Assembly: GCA_016928755.1 (NCBI GenBank)
Contig: JAFGKB010000278.1
Span: 1 to 24,703, forward strand
Direction of reading: 5' to 3'
DNA: 24,703 nt
Source: Anaerolineae bacterium
Lineage (GTDB): Bacteria; Chloroflexota; Anaerolineae; B4-G1; SLSP01
Shown: positions 1-6,703 of the stretch, piece after piece
Layout: each line of letters opens with the position of its first letter
Numbering within the stretch: the stretch's first letter is position 1
Notes under the pieces: model-generated
The model's database searches: none
Told to the model about the DNA's origin: nothing
The model's input: the letters and a program-made list of their open reading frames with translations, nothing else
Made by a program: the position numbers and the translations under genes

Positions 1-41
1 CGTTCGGAATGACGTGTTCCTCAACTGCGTTCGGAATGACG
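1..41. repeat. Two direct copies of a dispersed-type 14-mer
   Basis: The 14-mer CGTTCGGAATGACG occurs at 1-14 and again at 28-41, a 27-base period, separated by TGTTCCTCAACTG. The combination TTCCTCA...TGCGTTCGGAATGAC resembles a short repeat that is scattered between genes in many bacterial genomes. The window begins inside it, so more copies may lie to the left. No coding sequence overlaps it. Confidence 0.7.
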
Positions 42-62
42 GGGAGTACCGGTTGCTCTGAC

Positions 63-80
63 GCGGACTTGGCAGTTCGC
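63..80. repeat. GGACT-TGGC-AGTCC palindrome, copy 1
   Basis: GCGGACT, loop TGGC, AGTTCGC forms a 7-bp stem with one G-T pair. The same core with the same loop returns at 20531-20548 and, in reverse orientation, at 20573-20596. This points to a REP-like dispersed palindrome family in this genome. Confidence 0.65.
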
Positions 81-106
81 TTTAAGCTCCGTTAGTGGCC
101 ATGTCA

Positions 107-125
107 GGCAGGTTACCAACTTGCC
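107..125. repeat. Hairpin in the nuo upstream region
   Basis: GGCAGGTT, loop ACC, AACTTGCC: an 8-bp stem with one G-T pair and a three-base loop. It is the second of four consecutive inverted repeats between 63 and 200. Its role is unknown. Confidence 0.4.
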
Positions 126-135
126 CTACAATAAT

Positions 136-157
136 CGCTCCCCGGAGACGGGGAGCG
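136..157. terminator. GNRA-loop hairpin, possible terminator of an upstream gene
   Basis: CGCTCCCCG, loop GAGA, CGGGGAGCG: a perfect 9-bp GC-rich stem closed by a GNRA-type tetraloop. T-rich sequence (TTGTCTTTATAT) follows about eight bases later rather than directly. It could terminate whatever lies left of the window, or be another member of the repeat cluster here. Confidence 0.4.
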
Positions 158-174
158 GAGCTAATTGTCTTTAT

Positions 175-200
175 ATAGGACAAATTGGGAATTTGTCTAT
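175..200. promoter_or_regulatory. Perfect inverted repeat just upstream of the nuo promoter, possible operator
   Basis: GACAAATT (179-186), spacer GGG, AATTTGTC (190-197) is a perfect 8-bp inverted repeat. ATA (175-177) and TAT (198-200) extend it past one bulged G. It ends 11 bases before the -35 hexamer at 212, a usual place for an activator or repressor. It does not match a regulator site I can name. Confidence 0.4.
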
Positions 201-211
201 CTCCCCCTCAC

Positions 212-240
212 TTGTCCCTCTTCGATAACAGGTTTATACT
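212..240 (+). promoter_or_regulatory. Sigma70-type promoter of the nuo operon
   Basis: TTGTCC (212-217) and TATACT (235-240) are separated by exactly 17 bases. They match the -35 consensus at 4 of 6 and the -10 consensus at 5 of 6 positions. Transcription would start near 247, leaving a short leader with AGGGGG (266-271) before the TTG start of nuoA at 278. Confidence 0.6.
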
Positions 241-277
241 AGGGGTGTTCCATATATAAGTTGATAGGGGGCGTCCT

Positions 278-634
278 TTGGCTGATGAATACGCTTTCTT
301 CGGTATCTTTATGGCCGTAGCCCTGGTCTTTTCCGTTGCGCCCATTATATTGGCCTGGTTTCTCAGTCCCAAGAAACTCAATCCGCGTAAACAGGAGACC
401 TACGAGTGCGGTATCGAAACATTTGGTAGGACTTGGATAGAGTTCAAGCCCCAATACTACCTCTTTGCCTTGGCCTTTATGGTTTTTGATGCCGAGGCGG
501 CTTTATTATTGCCTTGGGCTGTGGCCTATAATGCGCTGCCATTATATGCCGTGATCGAAGCTGTGATCTTCCTGCTTATTTTAGGCTTTGGCCTTGTGTA
601 TGTCTGGGCCAAGGGCTGGCTCCACTGGGTATAA
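278..634 (+). CDS. nuoA: NADH-quinone oxidoreductase subunit A
   Basis: Small membrane subunit of complex I that sits beside NuoH and NuoJ near the quinone chamber. The 118 residues have three predicted membrane helices (about 7-29, 61-82, 88-110). They carry the family block YECGIETFG (42-50) and FDAEAALLLPWAV (70-82), with the expected acidic pair Asp71/Glu73. Length is normal. The start is TTG at 278, chosen because AGGGGG lies six bases upstream, the frame is closed by TAA at 257, and the next ATG (311) would cut into the first helix. It is first in an operon and is followed directly by nuoH, whereas nuoB/C/D usually come next in bacterial clusters. Confidence 0.95.
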   Translation: MADEYAFFGIFMAVALVFSVAPIILAWFLSPKKLNPRKQETYECGIETFGRTWIEFKPQYYLFALAFMVFDAEAALLLPWAVAYNALPLYAVIEAVIFLLILGFGLVYVWAKGWLHWV

Positions 635-662
635 ATGCCTGCCTTTTAAGGATAATAAGGAT

Positions 663-1949
663 ATGCTTGAAATACTCCGATTTCTAAGTGATTTCTTTGT
701 CAATGCCGGCGCGCTATTGCAACAGTGGTTCCACCAATGGGGGCTTTCTGCTGCTTGGTCCCGGGTTGTCTTGGATATTGCCGGCAGCTTAATCATCGTT
801 GCGGTGCCCTTTACCGCTATCTTCTTCCTTATCTGGGTGACCCGTAAAGTTATAGCCCGCATCCAGGATCGCTTGGGACCCAATAACTCCGGCACCTGGG
901 CCGGTCCTTTTGCGCTATTCCAGACTGTCGCCGATGCTATCAAGATTTTAACCAAGGAGTTTATTGTCCCCATCGGCGCCGATAAGAGTATTTTCTTTAT
1001 CGCCCCGATCTTTGTTCTGCTCGCTGCATTGGCAATCTGGGTCGTCGTCCCCTTTGGCCCCTCCGGGATGCAAGGGGCGGATTTGAGTATTGGGATCTTC
1101 TATGTAGTTTCTATTTCCTCTTTGGCCTTGTTCTCTATCGTGATGGCCGGGTGGAGTTCGCGCAACAAATACGCCATTATTGGGGCTTTCCGGGGCGTCT
1201 CCCAGATTGTGAGCTATGAAATCCCCCAGGTTTTGGCGATTTTGCCCCCGGTGATGTTGACCGGTTCCCTCTCCATGCAGGATATTGTCATGGCCCAGGA
1301 TATCCCCTATATTGTCTCATTGCCTGTGCCTGCATTTATTTTCCTGCTGGCGGTGCTTGCCGAGATAGGTCGCTTACCTTTGGAACAGGCCGAGGCCGAT
1401 GCAGAGATTGTGGCCGGTTATTTTACCGAGTATAGCGGGATGATGTTTGGTGCCTTTTACCTGGCCGAGTTTATCAATAACTTTGCTGCTGGAGTTATCT
1501 TCGCCACTCTATTCTTAGGGGGCTGGCGCGGCCCGTTTGTGGAGCAGATACCGGTTCTAGGGGCGTTTTGGTTATTGCTAAAGGCTTTTTTGGTCTTCCT
1601 GATATTCTGCTTCTTCTGGGGTGCGATGCCCCGGTTGCGCATTGATCATATCCTGTCACTAAATTGGAAATTCCTGGTTCCCCTGGCCCTGGTAACATTG
1701 CCGGTATTGGCCTTGTCTAATAAGCTCCTGCCCTATATCGGTGTGACTTCGCCTTGGGGCCAAGCTCTCTGCCTGTTGGGTGTCAATATAGCTGTTGCCG
1801 CCGGTGCTGCTTGGTCCTTGACCTGGGTGGATGACTATGTCAACCGGCAGTCTGAGGAATTGCATATGACGTTTGTTATGCCGTCTGTCGCGCCGGAGTT
1901 TGGCGATCTGCTGGTGGATGGTGATGATCTTTTACAGGAGAGTTCTTGA
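663..1949 (+). CDS. nuoH: NADH-quinone oxidoreductase subunit H
   Basis: The membrane subunit that forms most of the quinone-binding chamber and links the peripheral and membrane arms of complex I. I use ATG at 663 (428 residues) because it follows AAGGATAATAAGGAT. An in-frame upstream ATG at 588 would overlap nuoA and add a non-conserved leader. Family blocks seen are IQDRLGPN, AGWSSRNKYAIIGAFR, SYEIP and TEYSGMMFG. The acidic loop reads RLPLEQAEADAEIVAG, where most homologues have R-PFDLPEAE-E; the acidic positions are kept but two swap Asp and Glu. The C-terminal tail of about 30 residues is polar and acidic, longer than in the E. coli protein. The stop overlaps the nuoJ start by one base (TGATG). 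Confidence 0.95.
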   Translation: MLEILRFLSDFFVNAGALLQQWFHQWGLSAAWSRVVLDIAGSLIIVAVPFTAIFFLIWVTRKVIARIQDRLGPNNSGTWAGPFALFQTVADAIKILTKEFIVPIGADKSIFFIAPIFVLLAALAIWVVVPFGPSGMQGADLSIGIFYVVSISSLALFSIVMAGWSSRNKYAIIGAFRGVSQIVSYEIPQVLAILPPVMLTGSLSMQDIVMAQDIPYIVSLPVPAFIFLLAVLAEIGRLPLEQAEADAEIVAGYFTEYSGMMFGAFYLAEFINNFAAGVIFATLFLGGWRGPFVEQIPVLGAFWLLLKAFLVFLIFCFFWGAMPRLRIDHILSLNWKFLVPLALVTLPVLALSNKLLPYIGVTSPWGQALCLLGVNIAVAAGAAWSLTWVDDYVNRQSEELHMTFVMPSVAPEFGDLLVDGDDLLQESS

Positions 1950-2446
1950 TGTTTACAGTTCCCCGGTTGCTCTTCTTATGTTTTGCCTTTATCGCGTTAG
2001 GATCTGCGGTAAGGATGGTGGTCGCGCACCAGGTCTTCCACGCTGCCTTTTGGCTCATTCTCTCTTTCTTTGGGATCGCTGCTCTTTATGTGATGTTAGA
2101 AGCTCCCTTTATGACCGGCTTGCAGCTATTCCTCTATATCGGCGGTGTAGCAGTATTGAATATTATGGCCATTATGGTCACCCGCCAGATGATGCACCCC
2201 CGGCGCACCGCTAATGATCCATTGACGGCTGCCTTGATGGCCTTTTCGACATTTAGCTTTATCCTGTGGATGATCTTGCAGTTGCCTTTCCCTAATGAGC
2301 CACAAGTTCCGGCCCCGGTGGGGAATTTGCCGGTGATTGGTGAGCTGTTGGTGGATGTCAACGGCTATGCGCTTCCTTTTGAGTTGGTGTCCTTGTTATT
2401 GTTTGTAGTTTTGTTGAGTGTGCTTTATCTGGCCAAGGAGCGTTAG
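1949..2446 (+). CDS. nuoJ: NADH-quinone oxidoreductase subunit J
   Basis: Membrane subunit of complex I lying between NuoA/H and NuoK. It contains a helix deformed during coupling in known structures. The 165 residues have five predicted helices. The N-terminal half carries the family pattern HQVFHAAFWLILSFFGIAALYV and FLYIGGVAVLNIMAIMVTRQMM. Start ATG 1949 overlaps the nuoH stop and has CAGGAG eight bases upstream; a TTG just before it (1946) is in frame but less likely. The one-base overlap implies translational coupling with nuoH. It is followed by nuoK after five bases, the normal J-K-L-M-N order. Confidence 0.93.
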   Translation: MFTVPRLLFLCFAFIALGSAVRMVVAHQVFHAAFWLILSFFGIAALYVMLEAPFMTGLQLFLYIGGVAVLNIMAIMVTRQMMHPRRTANDPLTAALMAFSTFSFILWMILQLPFPNEPQVPAPVGNLPVIGELLVDVNGYALPFELVSLLLFVVLLSVLYLAKER

Positions 2447-2451
2447 GTTTA

Positions 2452-2760
2452 ATGATCCCCTTATCCTGGTATTTGATGTTGGCGGCAGCTTTATTCTGTG
2501 TGGGCCTCTACGGTATGTTGGCCGAGCGACATCTGATTACGATGTTGATGTCTTTGGAATTGATGCTTAATGCTGTGATTCTCAATATGGTGGCCTTTGC
2601 CCGTTACCTGGAGCCACAGGCATTGCATGGTAAGACTTTTGCCCTCTTTATCTATGCCTTGGCGGCTGCTGATGCGGTGCTGGGCCTCGCACTTACCGTG
2701 TTGGTGTGGCGTAACCGGGACACGGTGGCTATTGACAAGATCAATACGTTGAAGGGATAG
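2452..2760 (+). CDS. nuoK: NADH-quinone oxidoreductase subunit K
   Basis: Small antiporter-like (MnhC-type) membrane subunit of complex I in the central proton path. The 102 residues have three predicted helices. The first conserved carboxylate is present as Glu36 in SLELMLN. The second, Glu72 in the E. coli protein and normally in an AAAEA-GLA motif, is Asp74 here (AAADAVLGLAL). Length is normal. Start ATG 2452 has AAGGAG inside the end of nuoJ as ribosome binding site. Asp still supplies a protonatable group, so the subunit is expected to work, but the side chain is one methylene shorter. Confidence 0.93.
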   Translation: MIPLSWYLMLAAALFCVGLYGMLAERHLITMLMSLELMLNAVILNMVAFARYLEPQALHGKTFALFIYALAAADAVLGLALTVLVWRNRDTVAIDKINTLKG

Positions 2761-2801
2761 TATATCCGATTTAGGAAGCATAATTTGGAAAGCGTAATTC
2801 T

Positions 2802-5132
2802 ATGATACTGAATCTGGCTTGGCTAATACCGGCCTTTCCTATGTTGGCTTTTATAGGGATTGCCGTGGGTCTTTATCGTTCTCCTAAACTGAGCACACGG
2901 CTGGCGGTAGGTTGTATTGCTGCGGCTGGCATGGTGTCCCTGGTTGTTTTTGGGGCGGCAGTTCTCCAATGGGCACATGGGCATAACCCTGCTGGCTTTC
3001 TCTTTGAGTCTGGCAGAATTCCTTGGTTAACTTCCGGGACATCGGTGATGACAGTGGGCCTCTATCTTGACCCCGTAAGTCTGCTGCTGCTCTTTATGGT
3101 TCCCCTGGTCTGCCTGATGATTTTTATCTACAGCATTGGTTATATGCACGGAGACCCACGAACCAGCCGTTTCTTTGCCTATATCTCCCTCTTTGCTGCC
3201 GGTATGTTAGGTCTGGTCGTCTTCGATAGTTTCTTGACCCTCTTTATCTTCTGGGAGATTATGGGCACCTGTTCCTATCTGTTGATCGGCTTTTGGTATG
3301 AAAAACCTTCGGCCAGGGCAGCCGGGCTGAAAGCTTTCTTGGTCACCAAAGTGGGTGACCTCTTCCTGTTATTGGGGTTGGTACTTCTCTATTCCCAGGT
3401 GGGCAGCTTGCATTACCGGGATGTGCTGGCTCCGGAAACTTTATCCCGGCTTGCAGCAACACCCTTTATGGGTTTAAATGTCTCTGTCGCTACCGTTGCG
3501 GCTCTGTTGATTTTCGGTGGGACGGTGGGCAAGAGTGCCCAGTTCCCTCTACATGTCTGGCTCCCGGATGCGATGGAAGGGCCAACGCCGGTCTCGGCTT
3601 TAATTCACGCGGCGACTATGGTCTCCGCCGGGGTCTACCTGGTGATTCGGGCGTACCCCTTGTTTGCTGTCTCGGAAGCTCTGGGAATCGTGGCCTTTAT
3701 TGGCACTTTCACGGCGTGTTTCGCAGCTCTCATTGCGCTGGCCCAAGATGACATTAAGCGCGTTCTGGCGTTTTCCACCATCAGCCAGTTGGGCTATATG
3801 GTGGCGGCTTTGGGGATTGGGGCCTATATTGCTGCCGTCTTTCACCTGATTACCCATGCTTTTTTCAAGGCCTTGTTATTCCTGGCTTCCGGATCGGTAA
3901 TCCACGGCATGGAGCACGGTCACCATCACACTTCGGCTCATAATACCCTGCCACACGGGGATTTTAACCCCAACGATATGCTCTTGATGGGTGGGTTGGC
4001 CCAAAAGATGCCCTTTACGGCTATCGCTTTTCTCAGTGGTGGCCTGGCTTTATCCGGCTTCCCGATTATCACAGCCGGATTCTGGTCAAAGGATGAAATC
4101 TTGTCCCATGCTTGGGGCCTGAACCGGCTGGTCTTTTGGCTATTAGCTTTGTCGGCAGCTTTGACGGCATTTTACACGTCCCGGCAGCTTTGTCTGACCT
4201 TTCTCGGCAAGCCCCGTAGTCCGGCAGCGGCGCATGCCCCTGAAAGTGTCCCTTCGATGACGGTGCCGCTGTTAGTCCTGGCCTTCTTTGCTCTGACCCT
4301 TGGTTGGGCCGGGATTCCTGAACACTTCCCGGTTATCGGGGGGCTTCTACCCAACTGGTTCCATCACTTTGTGGCCGGGGTTCCCCATAGCGAGCACTAT
4401 ATGGCAGTTGTCGAAAGTAGCGCTTGGCAACCTCTTGTGATAAGCATTTTCTTTGCTATTGGTGGACTGACTGCCGGATGGTGGGTTTATGGCCGTCATC
4501 CTTTGCCGGTAGGCGCGTCAGACCCTATCGCCGCAGCTTTGCAGCGTGTCCGGTTGGGGTGGGTTTACCAGGCACTTCAACGGCGTTTGTACTTTGACGA
4601 ACTTTACCAGGCCACCTTTGTCGCCGGGGCCTGTTGGATTGCGGACCTCTTTGCCGACTTTGACCAGGGTGCGATAGATTGTCTGGTTAATTGGGCCGGT
4701 AGGTGTGTCAGCGGTACCTCGCATCTCACCGCGACCTTTGATGACCAGGCGATAGACGGTCTGGTTAATGGCGTGGGGAGTGGCGTCGGTGGGACAGGAC
4801 AGCTCACAGCATCATTTGATGATGCGGCTGTAGATAATTTAGTCTGTGGCGTTAGCGAGTCCGGGTGTTCTATCGCGCTATTATTTGCCTGGTTTGACAC
4901 TCATGTCTTAGACTTTTTTGTCAATGCTGGCGGGTGGTTTGGGCGTAATATATCAATATTTAGCGATCTCCTGGATCAGGGCGTTGTAGATAGACTGGTT
5001 CACACCCTTACCGAAGGTGTCTCAACTATAGGTCACCGCGCCCGCGAGGTCCAAAATGGTTTGTTACAAGACTATCTCTGGAATGCTTTATTAATGGTCT
5101 TATTATTAATTGCCGTATTAGTATTATACTAA
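2802..5132 (+). CDS. nuoL: NADH-quinone oxidoreductase subunit L with greatly extended C-terminal lateral-helix region
   Basis: Distal antiporter-like subunit of complex I whose C-terminal lateral helix clasps NuoM and NuoN. At 776 residues it is well above the usual 610-670. The core is standard: WEIMGTCSYLLIGFW with Glu152, GKSAQFPLHVWLPDAMEGPTP with Lys244, and FWSKDEIL in the distal helices. A His-rich loop (HGMEHGHHHTSAHNTLPHGD) follows the HAFFKALLFL helix. The excess length lies at residues 620-749, where a 26-residue unit, FD-x4-D-x-LVN-x2-G-like, occurs five times in tandem. It is followed by VQNGLLQDYLW and a final membrane helix. Start ATG 2802 has GGAAAG nine bases upstream. Neither frame nor stop suggests a break, so the extension is part of the protein. 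Confidence 0.95.
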   Translation: MILNLAWLIPAFPMLAFIGIAVGLYRSPKLSTRLAVGCIAAAGMVSLVVFGAAVLQWAHGHNPAGFLFESGRIPWLTSGTSVMTVGLYLDPVSLLLLFMVPLVCLMIFIYSIGYMHGDPRTSRFFAYISLFAAGMLGLVVFDSFLTLFIFWEIMGTCSYLLIGFWYEKPSARAAGLKAFLVTKVGDLFLLLGLVLLYSQVGSLHYRDVLAPETLSRLAATPFMGLNVSVATVAALLIFGGTVGKSAQFPLHVWLPDAMEGPTPVSALIHAATMVSAGVYLVIRAYPLFAVSEALGIVAFIGTFTACFAALIALAQDDIKRVLAFSTISQLGYMVAALGIGAYIAAVFHLITHAFFKALLFLASGSVIHGMEHGHHHTSAHNTLPHGDFNPNDMLLMGGLAQKMPFTAIAFLSGGLALSGFPIITAGFWSKDEILSHAWGLNRLVFWLLALSAALTAFYTSRQLCLTFLGKPRSPAAAHAPESVPSMTVPLLVLAFFALTLGWAGIPEHFPVIGGLLPNWFHHFVAGVPHSEHYMAVVESSAWQPLVISIFFAIGGLTAGWWVYGRHPLPVGASDPIAAALQRVRLGWVYQALQRRLYFDELYQATFVAGACWIADLFADFDQGAIDCLVNWAGRCVSGTSHLTATFDDQAIDGLVNGVGSGVGGTGQLTASFDDAAVDNLVCGVSESGCSIALLFAWFDTHVLDFFVNAGGWFGRNISIFSDLLDQGVVDRLVHTLTEGVSTIGHRAREVQNGLLQDYLWNALLMVLLLIAVLVLY
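4659..5048 (+). repeat. Five tandem 78-bp coding repeats inside nuoL
   Basis: Unit starts are 4659, 4737, 4815, 4893 and 4971, exactly 78 bases apart. They code for residues 620, 646, 672, 698 and 724 onward. The consensus is F-D-x-x-[AV]-[ILV]-D-x-L-V-N, then about 15 variable residues. Units 1 and 2 still share DNA stretches such as GTCTGGTTAAT; units 3-5 are diverged at the DNA level but keep the Asp-x4-Asp spacing, with Leu for Phe at the start of unit 5. The perfect period without indels implies selection on helical phase. Confidence 0.9.
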
Positions 5133-5155
5133 TCTGTGGAAGGGGGATGATTAAA

Positions 5156-6691
5156 ATGCTGCATTTGCCAATTCTGACGATTACACTCTTTTTGCCATTG
5201 GTGGGGGCTTTATTGATTTTGATTATCCCTCGCAAAAATGAACCGGCTATTCAATGGCTGGCTACCGGCTGCGCGTTGCTCAGCATGGTGATGGGGATTA
5301 TTGTCTGGGGTCAGGTAGCCCAGGGGGGACCGGGGGAGATGCAACTGGTTGAGATGCGGCCCTGGATCCCGGACTTCAATATTCATTATGCCCTGGGGGC
5401 CGACGGCTTGAGTGCTCCGATGATCTTGTTAACCGGCCTCTTGACTACATTAGCCCTTTTCTACTCATCCTATACAGTGCATAAGCGGGTAAAAGAGTAC
5501 TGTTTTCTCTTCCTTTTGCTAGAAACCGGCATGATGGGCGTGTTTCTCTCTTTGGATATGGTACTCTTCTATATCTTCTGGGAGGTGGGGCTGGTTCCGA
5601 TGTTCCTCTTGATCGGTATCTGGGGGGGAAAGCGGCGGGAATATGCCGCGATTAAGTTCTTCCTCTACACAATGGCCGGCAGCGTCTTTATGCTGTTGGC
5701 GATTATCGCCGTCTATCTACAGACCGGGACCTTTAATATCTTCGATGCAGCGCAGGCACAGCCCTTTGTCAATAACCCAACTTGGGCCGGTATGGCTTTT
5801 TGGGCTTTCTTTATCGGGTTTGCTATTAAGGTGCCCTCATTTCCCTTCCATACCTGGTTGCCAGATGCTCATACCGAGGCCCCCACGGCCGGTAGTGTTA
5901 TCCTGGCCGGTATCCTGCTGAAGTTAGGGGCTTATGGCCTCATCCGTATCACCCTTCCCTTGTTCCCAGGCCAGTTCCGCTTCTACGTGTTGGAAGTGCC
6001 TATTATTCCCGTGTTGGCGGTACTGAGTATCGTCTACGGGGCTTTAGTTTGTATGGCCCAGTGGGATTTCAAGCGGCTGGTAGCCTATTCCTCGGTAGCC
6101 CATATGGGGTATGTAACGTTGGGTGTCGCTTCGGCAGCGGCTTCATATGGTGTGCCGTATGATTCCACGAGTTTAAGTGTGGCTGCATCGGGATTAAGTG
6201 GTGCTGCAATGCAGATGTTCGCCCACGGCATCATCACCGGGGCGATGTTCTTCCTCGTGGGGATGATTTACGAACGTGCCCACATCCGTGACTTGAAGGC
6301 ATTTGGGGGCCTGGCGACCCAACTCCCGGTCTATTATGGTATTACGATGGTGGTGTCTTTTGCTTCCCTGGGATTGCCGGGGTTGATGGGTTTTTGGAGT
6401 GAGTTCTTTGTTTTTCGTAGCACCGTGCGTTATATTCCATTGGCCGCTTTTGTCGGTGTATTGGGGATGGTTTTCACCGCAGCCTATATCCTGTGGAAAA
6501 TTGTGCAGTATCTCTTCCTGGGGACGCTGGATAAAGAGCGTTGGGGAGGATTGGCGGATCTAACGTGGTGGGAACAAGTCACCCTCTGGCCATTGGTCGT
6601 GATTATGATCTTCTTGGGCTTCTACCCTACACCTTTATTAGATATGTTTAATGCTGCGCTGACGACTTTATTGTTAAACTTGCCGTTGTAA
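5156..6691 (+). CDS. nuoM: NADH-quinone oxidoreductase subunit M
   Basis: Antiporter-like pumping subunit of complex I between NuoL and NuoN. It is 511 residues from ATG 5156; an ATG at 5147 in the same frame sits directly against the GGAAGGGGG ribosome binding site (5138-5146), so 5156 has better spacing. About 14 membrane helices are predicted. Key motifs are FWEVGLVPMFLLIGIWGG (Glu143 in the fifth helix), IKVPSFPFHTWLPDAHTEAP (Lys225) and ILLKLGAYGLIR. Length and motifs are ordinary. There is only one nuoM here, which matters because the neighbouring NuoL is long enough to suggest extra contacts. Confidence 0.95.
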   Translation: MLHLPILTITLFLPLVGALLILIIPRKNEPAIQWLATGCALLSMVMGIIVWGQVAQGGPGEMQLVEMRPWIPDFNIHYALGADGLSAPMILLTGLLTTLALFYSSYTVHKRVKEYCFLFLLLETGMMGVFLSLDMVLFYIFWEVGLVPMFLLIGIWGGKRREYAAIKFFLYTMAGSVFMLLAIIAVYLQTGTFNIFDAAQAQPFVNNPTWAGMAFWAFFIGFAIKVPSFPFHTWLPDAHTEAPTAGSVILAGILLKLGAYGLIRITLPLFPGQFRFYVLEVPIIPVLAVLSIVYGALVCMAQWDFKRLVAYSSVAHMGYVTLGVASAAASYGVPYDSTSLSVAASGLSGAAMQMFAHGIITGAMFFLVGMIYERAHIRDLKAFGGLATQLPVYYGITMVVSFASLGLPGLMGFWSEFFVFRSTVRYIPLAAFVGVLGMVFTAAYILWKIVQYLFLGTLDKERWGGLADLTWWEQVTLWPLVVIMIFLGFYPTPLLDMFNAALTTLLLNLPL

Positions 6692-6703
6692 GGTTGGTAC
6701 TAT

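Noticed and set aside
1..60. Possible CRISPR array at the left end
   Set aside because: Only two 14-base copies with a 13-base spacer, and the motif resembles a scattered intergenic repeat rather than a CRISPR repeat.
588..662. In-frame upstream extension of nuoH (ATG at 588)
   Set aside because: It overlaps the end of nuoA, adds 25 residues unlike the family, and ATG 663 has a good ribosome site.
4604..4900. Antisense open frame opposite the NuoL repeats (98 codons)
   Set aside because: It is a by-product of the repeated coding sequence on the plus strand, with no ribosome site or family resemblance.
5147..6691. NuoM as one of two adjacent M-type subunits
   Set aside because: Only one nuoM is between nuoL and nuoN; both neighbours match their own families, so the two-M arrangement is not present in this window.
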